Assembly: GCA_013816845.1 (NCBI GenBank) | Contig: JACDDU010000001.1 | Location: forward strand, 558,001-622,000 | Length of the DNA: 64,000 nucleotides | Direction of reading: 5' to 3' | From: Gammaproteobacteria bacterium | GTDB taxonomy: Bacteria; Pseudomonadota; Gammaproteobacteria; DSM-16500 | Made by a program: the position numbers and the translations under genes | Notes under the pieces: generated by a model | What the model was told of the DNA's origin: nothing | The model's input: only the letters and a program-made list of their open reading frames with translations | Databases searched by the model: none | Part shown: positions 43,676-51,786 of the stretch, in pieces | How positions within the stretch are numbered: the stretch's first letter is position 1 | Layout of the letters: each line of letters opens with the position of its first letter

Positions 43676-45246
43676 ATGACACTCATCCTTAGTTTAACTT
43701 ATGATACAAGCTATATTTTCTTTCTTAGTCTTTTTAACCGATTTAAACAAGGCGGATTTATTGATCAAGTAGGTAGAGAAGCTGAACCAAAAAAAATAGG
43801 GAACGCTTCAATTTTTTATTCTGTTCTTTCCCACTCGGCAATTTTTGCTTACGTTCATACACCACATTCATCCAAACAATATCAACCCTTTCTTTCTTAT
43901 TGCATTGAAAATCTTTTATCAGAAGTGCGCTCAGATAAGTTGGTTGCGTTTATCAATTCAGAACTACAGGTAGAACAACAATACGATATTGTATTGGCCA
44001 TTGCGCTATACTTAAAATCTTATGAATTCAGCAGTGCTAACGATAAATCTAAACAATTGCAGCGGTTAATCCACTTCATACCACAGATCGTGTCAATCCT
44101 CTACAGGTGGGAAAAAACGCTTGCGATTTTGCCCAGTGATGGTGCGAAATTATTTATGGAAATTTTAAACCATACTAGTAATCAAAATTTATTAAGCATC
44201 ATAGACAATTCCGAGCAATTAGAACAAATTTTTAAATGTTTTCATTTTCTTACCGAAAAGGAACAAAGTAAATTAAATTCCTATTAGACCATGGTGCAAA
44301 TCCTAATATTCCAAATTTTAGCGGTGCTACCCCATTTATCATTGCTGCTAATCGCGGGCTGCTCGCGATCTGGCAGATGGCATTGACACGCTCTTAACCG
44401 CCAGTAAAAATTGCCCAAAAACTGTCTTCGAATTTCGTGCATTAATTAAAGCAGCGGGCTTAAAGATTGAAACTACGTGGTTGCTAATCATGGATATCAC
44501 AATCCCAAAGAGGGTAGCTTTAGCTTTTTTGAAATAGTCTCAGGAAAATTAAATTCAAACACAATTCAAAGGGGTGATTTTTTCTGTGGCCATTTTACTA
44601 CAGTCAACGAAAACGATGAGCTAACAGCTGATCAGCGCTTGTCAACCAAGCTGCTGGTTGAGGCCTTTGCTTGGGATGTGGATAAAGAATTATTTAATTT
44701 TTATGATCAGCGGACGCAGATCATGCATGGCTAACTGCTGTTAAAGCAACCTATGATTATATAGCCATTGATCATCTCATCAAAGTCGGCATCATTGATG
44801 AAGAATTTGCCAGTCATGTTTTGAGTATTGATATGACTACTAACCCTGTTTTTTCATCGGCAAGATGTAATTTGCTAAAATATATTCCTAATACCTGGAC
44901 AAGTCATTGGCAGAACGAATTTATTCAGCACCTTAAATTTGCTAACAATGGCCCCGCTAAAGAATTATTAACTCACCTCACAAATCCATCACACACCCTT
45001 TCATATCAGCAACATAAAGCGGCAAAGTTTTTAATGCAATGTCGTGACAAATTAAAAAGTGTAGCCAACGTTGAAAAAATGTTTTTACTACTGGCCCAAC
45101 GTCGTGAGGAAATTAAATCTTCTGAAAGATCGAAAAATCCCTTCGGTCAAATTCTTGAACCAGGTTTTCGGGTTATTTTTCCAGAAACTGATATAACATC
45201 TGTCCCAGGTAAATTGATGTTAACGGATGCTTGTGAAGTTAAATGA
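43676..45246 (+). pseudogene. Frameshifted ankyrin-type protein, candidate effector remnant
   Basis: The first open piece (43676-44287) starts at the ATG following the chitinase terminator; an apparent earlier start at 43637 lies inside the terminator stem. It ends EKEQSKLNSY, but the next bases in another frame read LDHGANPNIPNFSGATPFII and AANRGLLAIW, a typical ankyrin repeat. The reading must then change frame again (RDLADGIDTLLTASKNCPKT), again for the segment starting VANHGYHNPKEG (44477-44734), and again for ADADHAWLTAVKATYDYIAI leading into the piece that ends at 45246. At least three frame changes over 1.5 kb mean a dead gene. Ankyrin proteins are typical Legionellales effectors. Confidence 0.75.
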
Positions 45247-45252
45247 GAAATA

Positions 45253-45284
45253 ACCCGGATTGAACAATGAAGTAAAATCCGGGT
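45253..45284. terminator. Hairpin between pseudogene and KfrA-like gene
   Basis: ACCCGGATT / AATCCGGGT arms (9 bp) with a 14-nt loop sit between convergent genes. No strong T-run is seen on either side. Confidence 0.55.
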
Positions 45285-45302
45285 GGGGAAAGCATTCATT
45301 CG

Positions 45303-46376
45303 CTATTTAGGACGTCCCGCAGCGATGGTCTGAAATGCAGTAAGTTGCCCTTGAAGTTGCGCTTTCTCTTGGATCAGTTTTAATTTTTCCTGAGTCAACG
45401 TTTCGGTTTTATTTTTTAATGAATTTGACTCTATCTTTATACTTTCATGACGTTCTGTAAGCATATAAATTTGACTTTGCAGTTGGTTGGCCGAATCTCT
45501 AAATTCCTCAAGTTTCTTTTCTGATGCATTGTATTGCTCTTGGAGAACGGTTAACGAATGAGTTGTTTTATCTAATTCTTTTTGAACTGCTGAACACTGT
45601 TGACCCACCTGCTCTAACTTTTTGACTAAGCCATCATGTATTATTTGTAAATGATTTTTTTCGTTTCTTTCATTTTCAATAAGATTTTGTAGATTTATAT
45701 TCTTATCTCTTAACGCATTGCATTCCTGTTGTATAGTTTTAATGGTTCCCTCAGCGGTTTGAATTTGTTGACGGTAACGTTCTTCGTCTTGAGCTTTCTG
45801 AGTACGCGTTGCTTCACGAAAGTGCTCCAAATTTTCTTGAGCAATTTTATGTAAACGTCCTAATTCAGTAATGCGAATTTGCTTCTCTTCTACTTGATCT
45901 ACTAAGGCTGAATTAGTTGCTGCAATGGATGCAATTTCTTTTTGGTGCTGAGTAACGATTTTTTCCAGCTCGCTTTTGGTTTGAGTCAACGCGTCTCTTT
46001 CCTGGCAAACCTCATGATATTGTTTGCGGGATTGCTTATTTTCATGGTCTAGCTGCTCCGCTGCGGCCTGAAGGTCCGCAATCGTAACGTCAGCAGTTTG
46101 TTGGATGGCAGCGATAGCGTCCTCAGCATGCCCCAATACGCGTTGCCATAATCCTTTCATCAGCGCTATTAATTCTTCCGGTAGATTTTCCTTGGAAGCA
46201 AGTAGGCTAATGTTGGATTGGTTTTCTTTCCACTCTCGCACATGGTTAGCAATCGTAGTGCTGCTTCCCGTGCCTAGGATTAAGCGGATTTGTTCAATGG
46301 TGGGATTTTTTCCTTGCCCGATAAGTTGGTTTGCAGCTTCTGCAACGTCATTAAAAGTTACGCCTGGACGAGCCAT
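45303..46376 (-). CDS. KfrA-like DNA-binding coiled-coil protein
   Basis: 357 residues. The N-terminal 55 residues match the KfrA_N domain of plasmid and integrative-element proteins (ARPGVTFNDVAEAANQLIGQ, then GKNPTIEQIRLILGTGSSTT and IANHVREWKENQ), a DNA-binding helical domain. From about residue 80 to the end the chain is a long coiled coil (Gln/Glu/Lys-rich heptads) that could give a filament or a spacer. In plasmids KfrA is a repressor and accessory partition protein. Here it faces a tyrosine recombinase across a 177-bp gap with several palindromes, so control of that recombinase and of its own gene is the natural hypothesis. Confidence 0.85.
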   Translation of the reverse strand: MARPGVTFNDVAEAANQLIGQGKNPTIEQIRLILGTGSSTTIANHVREWKENQSNISLLASKENLPEELIALMKGLWQRVLGHAEDAIAAIQQTADVTIADLQAAAEQLDHENKQSRKQYHEVCQERDALTQTKSELEKIVTQHQKEIASIAATNSALVDQVEEKQIRITELGRLHKIAQENLEHFREATRTQKAQDEERYRQQIQTAEGTIKTIQQECNALRDKNINLQNLIENERNEKNHLQIIHDGLVKKLEQVGQQCSAVQKELDKTTHSLTVLQEQYNASEKKLEEFRDSANQLQSQIYMLTERHESIKIESNSLKNKTETLTQEKLKLIQEKAQLQGQLTAFQTIAAGRPK

Positions 46377-46400
46377 ACTTAATTTCCTTATTTATACTTA

Positions 46401-46410
46401 ATTACGTAAT
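46401..46410. promoter_or_regulatory. 10-bp palindrome upstream of the KfrA-like gene
   Basis: ATTACGTAAT is a perfect palindrome 25 nt upstream of the KfrA-like start. It shares the TTACG core with the inverted repeat at 46506-46523. Confidence 0.4.
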
Positions 46411-46468
46411 ACATAATTTAACGTTATTAGTATCTATATACAATGATTATATTAATTATTTAATATTT

Positions 46469-46486
46469 CGATAAGTAACCTTATCG
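46469..46486. promoter_or_regulatory. 18-bp inverted repeat (candidate operator)
   Basis: CGATAAG and CTTATCG flank TAAC, a perfect 7-bp inverted repeat in the middle of the gap between the KfrA-like gene and the recombinase. It is a plausible KfrA-type operator. Confidence 0.5.
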
Positions 46487-46505
46487 ATAATTTGATAAAT
46501 TAATG

Positions 46506-46523
46506 TTACGATTCTTTTCGTAA
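46506..46523. promoter_or_regulatory. 18-bp inverted repeat near the recombinase start
   Basis: TTACGA and TCGTAA flank a 6-nt spacer (18 bp in total, the same span as the repeat at 46469-46486), 30 nt upstream of the recombinase ATG. Confidence 0.45.
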
Positions 46524-46553
46524 TAAAAGCCTTAAAGATGGAATTAATAATTT

Positions 46554-47567
46554 ATGGAAAATTTAAAAAATTTGGTTATTCTTGAAACTGAACCTAGCCT
46601 ACTACCTAAATCGGGTGTCGCAAAATCCGTAAGTATTCCGCCTTTATCAACGGATACTTATATCAGTGCGGCAACCAGTGAAAATACGCGTAAGGCTTAT
46701 CGCAGTGACATTCGTCATTTTGAAGCATGGCAGGGGCGATTGCCCGCCACGACTGAAATGATCATGCGCTATTTACAAGATTACGCAGCGACGTTAAACC
46801 CACGGACTCTTTCCCGTCGTATTATTGCTCTGCGGAATTGGCATGCCTACCAGGGATTTCCAGACCCTACCAATCACCCTTCTATCGTAAAAATGCTGAA
46901 AGGTATTCTTCGTTTTCATGGCAAACCAAAGCAAAAAGCGCGCCCATTAATACCTTCTGAACTTGCCCAAATTATTAAATATTTAAGTCGATTTAAAACG
47001 CCCGTGGCAGTGCGCGACAAAGCGCTTCTATTGGTTGGTTTTTTTGGTGCATTGAGACGCAGTGAATTAATTGCCATTTGTTTTGAAGCTATAAAATGGG
47101 AAAAAAGTGGCATAGAAATTCTATTGCCTGTTTCCAAAACTGACCAAATTCATACTGGTCAGTATTGTGCGATCCCTATAGGTCCCGAAAATCTTTGCCC
47201 TGTTAAAGCTTTAGAAGAGTGGCTCGCTTTAATGAATATTACCAAGGGGCCAATATTTAGAAGAGTTACAGCAAACGGTACATTAGGACAGGATGCTTTG
47301 AGTCCTTTATCGGTTAACCATATTATTAAAATTCGCGCGCAAGCAGCTGGCATTGAAAAGGCCAATCAATTTAGTAGCCATAGCCTGAGAAGAGGCCTTG
47401 CAACGAGTGCTGCAAGAGCAGGCTCACCACTTCAAGCCATTATGCGCGCGGGACGATGGAAACAAACAAATACTGTCATGGAATATATCGAAGCAAGTGA
47501 GCGTTTTAGCGATAATGCAGCTTCAAATGTGATGGAAAAATGGGTAGATAAGGGCACAGACTCTTAA
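46554..47567 (+). CDS. Tyrosine recombinase, divergent from the KfrA-like gene
   Basis: 337 residues, a different lineage from the recombinase at 39918-41237. The core-binding domain lies at about 35-120 (TRKAYRSDIRHFEAWQGRLP). The catalytic residues are Arg in FGALRRSELIA, Lys in VSKTDQIHTG, HSLRRG (His, Arg), a Trp in place of the second His in AGRWKQTN, and the nucleophile Tyr in VMEYIEAS. It is probably an element integrase. No attachment site, cargo or direct repeats are recognisable. A hairpin follows about 85 nt after the stop. Confidence 0.87.
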   Translation: MENLKNLVILETEPSLLPKSGVAKSVSIPPLSTDTYISAATSENTRKAYRSDIRHFEAWQGRLPATTEMIMRYLQDYAATLNPRTLSRRIIALRNWHAYQGFPDPTNHPSIVKMLKGILRFHGKPKQKARPLIPSELAQIIKYLSRFKTPVAVRDKALLLVGFFGALRRSELIAICFEAIKWEKSGIEILLPVSKTDQIHTGQYCAIPIGPENLCPVKALEEWLALMNITKGPIFRRVTANGTLGQDALSPLSVNHIIKIRAQAAGIEKANQFSSHSLRRGLATSAARAGSPLQAIMRAGRWKQTNTVMEYIEASERFSDNAASNVMEKWVDKGTDS

Positions 47568-47651
47568 TGATGTTTTCCGTTAAAATTGTAAGGGATTAAG
47601 TACACTTTAATTTCTTAAGATTTAAGTAAGTAACTTATAGGAAAGATTAAC

Positions 47652-47690
47652 CCCGTCACTAATCAATAATGACTTATTATGACGGGCTTT
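47652..47690 (+). terminator. Hairpin after the recombinase gene
   Basis: CCCGTCA and TGACGGG arms (7 bp) enclose a 21-nt loop with its own AATAA/TTATT stem, followed by CTTT. A probable terminator with a branched stem. Confidence 0.45.
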
Positions 47691-47800
47691 AAAGTTTATT
47701 TGCAGGGGTGTGACTGTCGCAGCAATCACCGTAAACTCCATTTACAAATTAATTCTAGTCGGTCAATATGATGAATAACAGATAAAAAGGATTATTCTGT

Positions 47801-47956
47801 ATGATTCCTTTAATTTTCCTCATGTTATTTTGCGCAATTTTAGCTGCTTTTTTTGATGCGCGTCGTTACAGCTTAATTTTTTTTATCGTAAGTTATATTC
47901 TTTCTACCTTTTGGTTTATGCATCACACGACACAAACAATCGGCTTATCCCTCTAG
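47801..47956 (+). CDS. DUF5993-type small membrane protein
   Basis: 51 residues, too short to be listed by usual length cut-offs. The sequence starts MIPLIFLMLFCAILAAFFDA, continues RRYSLIFFIVSYILSTFWFM and ends HHTTQTIGLSL. Two membrane helices flank a short basic loop (ARR), and the FWFMHH end is typical of the DUF5993 family as I remember it. It lies 14 nt upstream of the dsbB start, whose ribosome binding site (AGGAAGGA) begins right after the stop codon. The pairing suggests a role with DsbB-type quinone-linked thiol oxidation. Confidence 0.75.
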   Translation: MIPLIFLMLFCAILAAFFDARRYSLIFFIVSYILSTFWFMHHTTQTIGLSL

Positions 47957-47970
47957 GAAGGAATTGCGTA

Positions 47971-48534
47971 ATGAAAATTAAATTTGAATTTTTATTTAAT
48001 ATAATTGAAGTGGGTGCAATAGGAATGATTCTTCTTCTAGCCTTAACTTTCCAACTTTATTTAAAAGAATTACCCTGCCCGCTTTGCTTACTGCAACGTG
48101 TAGGTTTTGTCATGATGATATATGGCCTTTTACTTAATTTAAAATATGGTTACCGGCCCAGTCATTATTCAATTGTTTTAATCAGTGGTTTGTTTACAGC
48201 CTCTGTTGCGCTAAGACAAGTGGCTTTGCACATTATTCCTGGTACAGGTTCCTACGGCAGCCCGGTTTTTGGTCTGCATTTATATACTTGGTCATTCATT
48301 ATTTCTATGACGATTGTTTTTGTAACGAGCCTTATGTTGGCTTTAGATCGACAATATTACCAAACAACCGATGCTTCATTTTTACATCGTGGTATTACCG
48401 GGTTAATTTTTTTAATCATTGGTCTGATTGTTATGGGAAATTTCGTCACTACGCTACTCGAGTGTGGCCTTACCGCTTGTCCCGATAATCCTACCGTTTA
48501 TAAATTACTAACTTCAACCCTCAAATTTTTATAA
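47971..48534 (+). CDS. dsbB: Disulfide bond formation protein B
   Basis: 187 residues from the ATG at 47971, preceded by GGAAGGA; the frame extends 20 codons upstream but that would overlap the DUF5993 gene. Four transmembrane helices. The first catalytic pair is in LPCPLCLLQRVG (CPLC), and the second redox pair is in LLECGLTACPDNPTVY (Cys...Cys). It reoxidises a DsbA-type periplasmic oxidase and passes electrons to quinone. The second pair is only five residues apart (CGLTAC), tighter than in E. coli DsbB, as seen in DsbB relatives paired with DUF5993. No dsbA is in the window. Confidence 0.9.
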   Translation: MKIKFEFLFNIIEVGAIGMILLLALTFQLYLKELPCPLCLLQRVGFVMMIYGLLLNLKYGYRPSHYSIVLISGLFTASVALRQVALHIIPGTGSYGSPVFGLHLYTWSFIISMTIVFVTSLMLALDRQYYQTTDASFLHRGITGLIFLIIGLIVMGNFVTTLLECGLTACPDNPTVYKLLTSTLKFL

Positions 48535-48615
48535 ACATCAAATGATGACACAAATAAAATATTCTGGTTCATTAATAAATATGTAAAATTTACTAACTTA
48601 ATTGCTTAGCGGCAA

Positions 48616-48640
48616 CGGGAGATAGAATAATTATATCCCG
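48616..48640. terminator. Imperfect hairpin in the convergent gap after dsbB
   Basis: CGGGAGATA and TATATCCCG pair over 8 of 9 positions around a 7-nt loop, between dsbB and the convergent lipoprotein gene. A possible bidirectional terminator without a clear T-run. Confidence 0.4.
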
Positions 48641-48729
48641 ATAATCGTTACCCCTTTAACATGATTTCGAGATGCTGGTGGATAACTCCTGGTTATGCAA
48701 GAAAATTAATCATAAGTATCAGCGCAATC

Positions 48730-49425
48730 CTAATGATCAGAAAAAAAACTATCCAGTAATTCTTGACGTGCTGTATGAATTGCTAATTTCAATGATTCGG
48801 CAACATTAGGATAATTAGGTGGTTGGTCCCACGTTCCATTAATTGGCATGGTAATGGCAGTTTGCTGACGCCACATAACGGTTTTATCCTTACCGTTAAT
48901 TAATTCACCCGTCATGACGCAATAGGATTTGGGAGCGGAAGTTGGGATGATGGAATAATAATTGCGTTGTACGCCAAGCGCCGTTAATTTAATAATAAGT
49001 AGCTGATCGCCATTTAGGCTAGTGACAAAGTCGTTATACTTTTTTGCCTCTAATTCTAAATTTTGATCCGTATGGGGCTTAGATAAGATGTTTCGTGCTT
49101 TTAACTTGGCAGTAAAATTTTCTGGTAACGCGTAATACCAAGTTAAATCATTTCTTTCTAAATATTTATTTAGCTTCCGATTCATTGTTCTATTGATTGC
49201 ATAATCTAATAATCCTTGATTGCCAACTTGATAGACTTGCGGAATGGGAGCTTTAGTTATTGCAACAATGACCTTCCTGTCTTTCTTTTTCCAAAATTCA
49301 TTGGTCAGTTGAACGTTTTTAGGTGCACTTATGCAGGCTGTTAATAATAAAAATCCTAGGATTAAAAAAAGACAGCGCGAAAGTTTATGAAAGATTATCT
49401 GTGTCGTTTGTTTTGAATTTGCCAT
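48730..49425 (-). CDS. Predicted lipoprotein of unknown function (last of array)
   Basis: 231 residues. Lipoprotein signal: hydrophobic LFLILGFLLLTAC with the lipidated Cys31 (LLTAC lipobox), then a Ser/Ala/Pro start. The mature part has IVAITKAPIPQVYQVGNQGL, NLTWYYALPENFTAKLKARN and ITMPINGTWDQPPNYPNVAE. I do not recognise the family. Its start lies inside the end of the upstream lipoprotein gene (31-nt overlap). It ends a four-gene lipoprotein array on the minus strand and probably sits in the outer membrane. Confidence 0.75.
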   Translation of the reverse strand: MANSKQTTQIIFHKLSRCLFLILGFLLLTACISAPKNVQLTNEFWKKKDRKVIVAITKAPIPQVYQVGNQGLLDYAINRTMNRKLNKYLERNDLTWYYALPENFTAKLKARNILSKPHTDQNLELEAKKYNDFVTSLNGDQLLIIKLTALGVQRNYYSIIPTSAPKSYCVMTGELINGKDKTVMWRQQTAITMPINGTWDQPPNYPNVAESLKLAIHTARQELLDSFFSDH

Positions 49426-50084
49426 TGTTCAATCCCATTTATTATTTTTTGTAATAATTTATGTGAAACATCTTTTTGTTGTGCTTTAAAATCACCAATG
49501 TATTTTTCATCGCTCCCATCATTGTTTTGCACAAAGTAAGAGCGTTTAAAAAGGGATTTTTTTCCCATTAAAATTTCCAATTCAACCGTTAATACAATTT
49601 GATGAGAGTATGGAATAACGCGTGTTGATTTAAAAAAGATACTGATGATGATGGACCGAGATGATAAAGAATTTGGGTTAGTTGTTATTTCTGTACTATG
49701 AAAAACATTATTTTGATTTAAAATGGTTTTCAAAGAAGTAATGAAGACAGCTTGTTGAGCTTTACCGAAAGAATATGAAAATTTGCCTGGATTTCTTTTT
49801 CTTTGTTCTGTGTCAATGGCTTGTACAATCAAAGCACTCAAAAGATCAGAGTTAACTGGAATATATTGGGCTTCAGTTGTTGTATGTAGAATACCTGGTT
49901 TCCAATATAGATAAGACTTTTCTGGAACATGGAAATTAATAGGTTGATTATATTCTAGAGGGCCCATAATTTGCTCTGCCATCGGCGAACAGGCTGTTAC
50001 TAATAAAATCAGTAACCCACCTCCAATTAAGCTTGCTAATTTAATTACTAAGTTAAACAATGGGACTGCTAATTTCTTCTTCAA
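49395..50084 (-). CDS. Predicted lipoprotein of unknown function (third of array)
   Basis: About 229 residues. The start is uncertain: I chose the TTG at 50084 because it gives MKKKLAVPLFNLV, a normal signal-peptide start; a TTG at 50099 is possible. The lipobox LLVTAC (cysteine about residue 32) is clear. The mature chain has KSYLYWKPGILHTTTEAQYI and IIISIFFKSTRVIPYSHQIV, and a C-terminal YIGDFKAQQKDVSHKLLQKI. It overlaps the small lipoprotein upstream and the next lipoprotein downstream. No known domain is recognised. Both overlaps point to translational coupling. Confidence 0.7.
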   Translation of the reverse strand: MKKKLAVPLFNLVIKLASLIGGGLLILLVTACSPMAEQIMGPLEYNQPINFHVPEKSYLYWKPGILHTTTEAQYIPVNSDLLSALIVQAIDTEQRKRNPGKFSYSFGKAQQAVFITSLKTILNQNNVFHSTEITTNPNSLSSRSIIISIFFKSTRVIPYSHQIVLTVELEILMGKKSLFKRSYFVQNNDGSDEKYIGDFKAQQKDVSHKLLQKIINGIEQWQIQNKRHR

Positions 50085-50223
50085 AAGATTGATCCACAAT
50101 TAATTGTTTTTGTTCTAATGCTAACTGCTTCCAAGTTGGTTCAGGAATACCACGAAAGTTTCGTTCGTAAGCGCAACCACTTACTAACAATACAAAAAAT
50201 GAGATTAATACATTTTTAATCAT
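50053..50223 (-). CDS. Small lipoprotein (56 residues)
   Basis: A short gene that is easily missed. MIKNVLISFFVLLVSGCAYE is a lipoprotein signal with lipobox VSGC, followed by RNFRGIPEPTWKQLALEQKQ and LIVDQSFEEEISSPIV. The mature peptide is about 40 residues. Its 3' end overlaps the start of the next lipoprotein gene by about 30-45 nt depending on the start chosen, and it lies 24 nt after the glycine-zipper lipoprotein. Its position in the array and a good lipobox make it believable. Confidence 0.7.
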   Translation of the reverse strand: MIKNVLISFFVLLVSGCAYERNFRGIPEPTWKQLALEQKQLIVDQSFEEEISSPIV

Positions 50224-50247
50224 GAATTAATTCACCTTCATTAATCC

Positions 50248-50736
50248 TTAAACATTGGTTTGATCATGTATTATTCGAGTTCTGGCACCATACATGATGA
50301 GCACGGGTTGGTTGATTGCAAATTGAAGTCCCGAAGATTGAACGATAGAAATCATTTGATTATTATCGAGCTTAATGATGTATTCATAACCTTGATGATG
50401 TTGTACCCTTTTTTCCACAGCGTTTCCGGTTACGCCGCCAACAATAGCGCCGCCTACTGCACCGATGATTGCGGTTTGCACGTTATGTCCAATCATTGAG
50501 CCAGCTGCAGCACCAGCGGTTACACCTGCGACGCCGCCTACATTACTGTTATTATCAATGCTAACCAATCGCTTGGAAACAACAACTCCTTTTTTAACCC
50601 GACTTACCACGCCGACTTCTGAGCCTTCATAAGTATCAGGAGAAATATTTTGCGCGCAACCGAAGAGGCCCGAAAAGAGTGATAAAAGTAGGATAAAACC
50701 TAAGGGAGATAGACTTTGGATTAATTTAAAATTCAT
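50248..50736 (-). CDS. Glycine-zipper outer-membrane lipoprotein (SlyB/Pcp-like)
   Basis: 162 residues. Lipoprotein signal with LFGC (about residue 27), then a glycine-zipper block GVAGVTAGAAAGSMIGHNVQ followed by TAIIGAVGGAIVGGVTGNAV, and a C-terminal HQGYEYIIKLDNNQMISIVQ domain. This layout matches SlyB-type peptidoglycan-associated lipoproteins that span the outer membrane via a glycine-zipper hairpin. AAGAGGAG lies upstream of the start. It is the first gene of the four-lipoprotein array. Confidence 0.85.
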   Translation of the reverse strand: MNFKLIQSLSPLGFILLLSLFSGLFGCAQNISPDTYEGSEVGVVSRVKKGVVVSKRLVSIDNNSNVGGVAGVTAGAAAGSMIGHNVQTAIIGAVGGAIVGGVTGNAVEKRVQHHQGYEYIIKLDNNQMISIVQSSGLQFAINQPVLIMYGARTRIIHDQTNV

Positions 50737-50928
50737 AATGACTTAACACTCCTCTTGGACCTTCATTCTTAACTTAAATTTTAAACGGCATGGTATGCTT
50801 TTTTTGAGAGATTCTCTAGCGTTAAAGTAGATTATACCCCCATAACAGGATTGATTATTGCCTTTTAATGCCAAGTCTATGTAGCAATTCAAGACATTCC
50901 AACTTATCCTAAGTGAATAGGAGGGAGA

Positions 50929-51648
50929 ATGATGGAGAAGAAATCGCTTGTTGTTATCACGGGTGCGAGCCAAGGGATTGGCAAAGCTTTAGCTCTTTCT
51001 TTTGCAAAAGAAGGTCACCCTCTACTGTTAATATCTCGTCAAATGCAACCTTTGCCCGACCTTAATCAACATAATGTGATGTATGAACAAGTCGATGTCA
51101 TCGATTTCAATGCTTTGAAAAATTCAATCAATAGAGCGGAAGAAACTTATGGTAAAACTGAATGTTTAATTAATAATGCAGGTTTTATGAATGTAGGCGA
51201 ATTCCGAGATTTGCCCATTGAAAAGTGCGCTTATGAATTTGATGTGCTGGTAAAAGGTGTGATGAATGGAATTAAGTGTGTCCTTCCCGACATGTCAGCA
51301 AGAAAAACAGGAACGATTATAAATATTAGTTCCATAGATGATCGTCGCGTCAATGAACAAACTGTCGTTTATGATGCGAGTAAACATGCAGTTCGCATTC
51401 TTGCAGAGGCGCTTCAAAAGGCTGAGGCAAAAAATGGTATAAGAGTCATGAATATTGCTCCTGGATTGATAAGAACCAATATTCATGAAAAAATGGGGAT
51501 TAGTTTTGAAAAGTATGCTGAAATTTTAGGTAACCCTGACTTTATTGAGCCTCACGAATTAGCTGAAATCATAATGTTTTGTTATAAATTACCGCAGCGA
51601 ATTTGTATTCGGGATATTGTTATCATGCCCACAAATTGTTCTTATTAA
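50929..51648 (+). CDS. Short-chain dehydrogenase/reductase
   Basis: 239 residues. The NAD(P)-binding TGASQGIGKALALSF, the NNAG of CLINNAGFMNV, INISSIDDRRVNE with serine and the catalytic VVYDASKHAV (Tyr, Lys) mark a classical SDR. The strong AGGAGGG is 3 nt before the first ATG and 6 nt before a second ATG at 50932, so the second may be used. The substrate is unknown. It is a monocistronic gene divergent from the lipoprotein array. Confidence 0.9.
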   Translation: MMEKKSLVVITGASQGIGKALALSFAKEGHPLLLISRQMQPLPDLNQHNVMYEQVDVIDFNALKNSINRAEETYGKTECLINNAGFMNVGEFRDLPIEKCAYEFDVLVKGVMNGIKCVLPDMSARKTGTIINISSIDDRRVNEQTVVYDASKHAVRILAEALQKAEAKNGIRVMNIAPGLIRTNIHEKMGISFEKYAEILGNPDFIEPHELAEIIMFCYKLPQRICIRDIVIMPTNCSY

Positions 51649-51786
51649 CGGGTGGCGCACTTTTTGATTGCCTCAATTAATCTTTGTAAGGCAATGCAAT
51701 GTAATTAAGGTTTAAACAACTCGACATTTTTAAAATCATTGCGTGCACTCATTACTTTTCATTAAAAAATATGTTAGTGAATTTAC

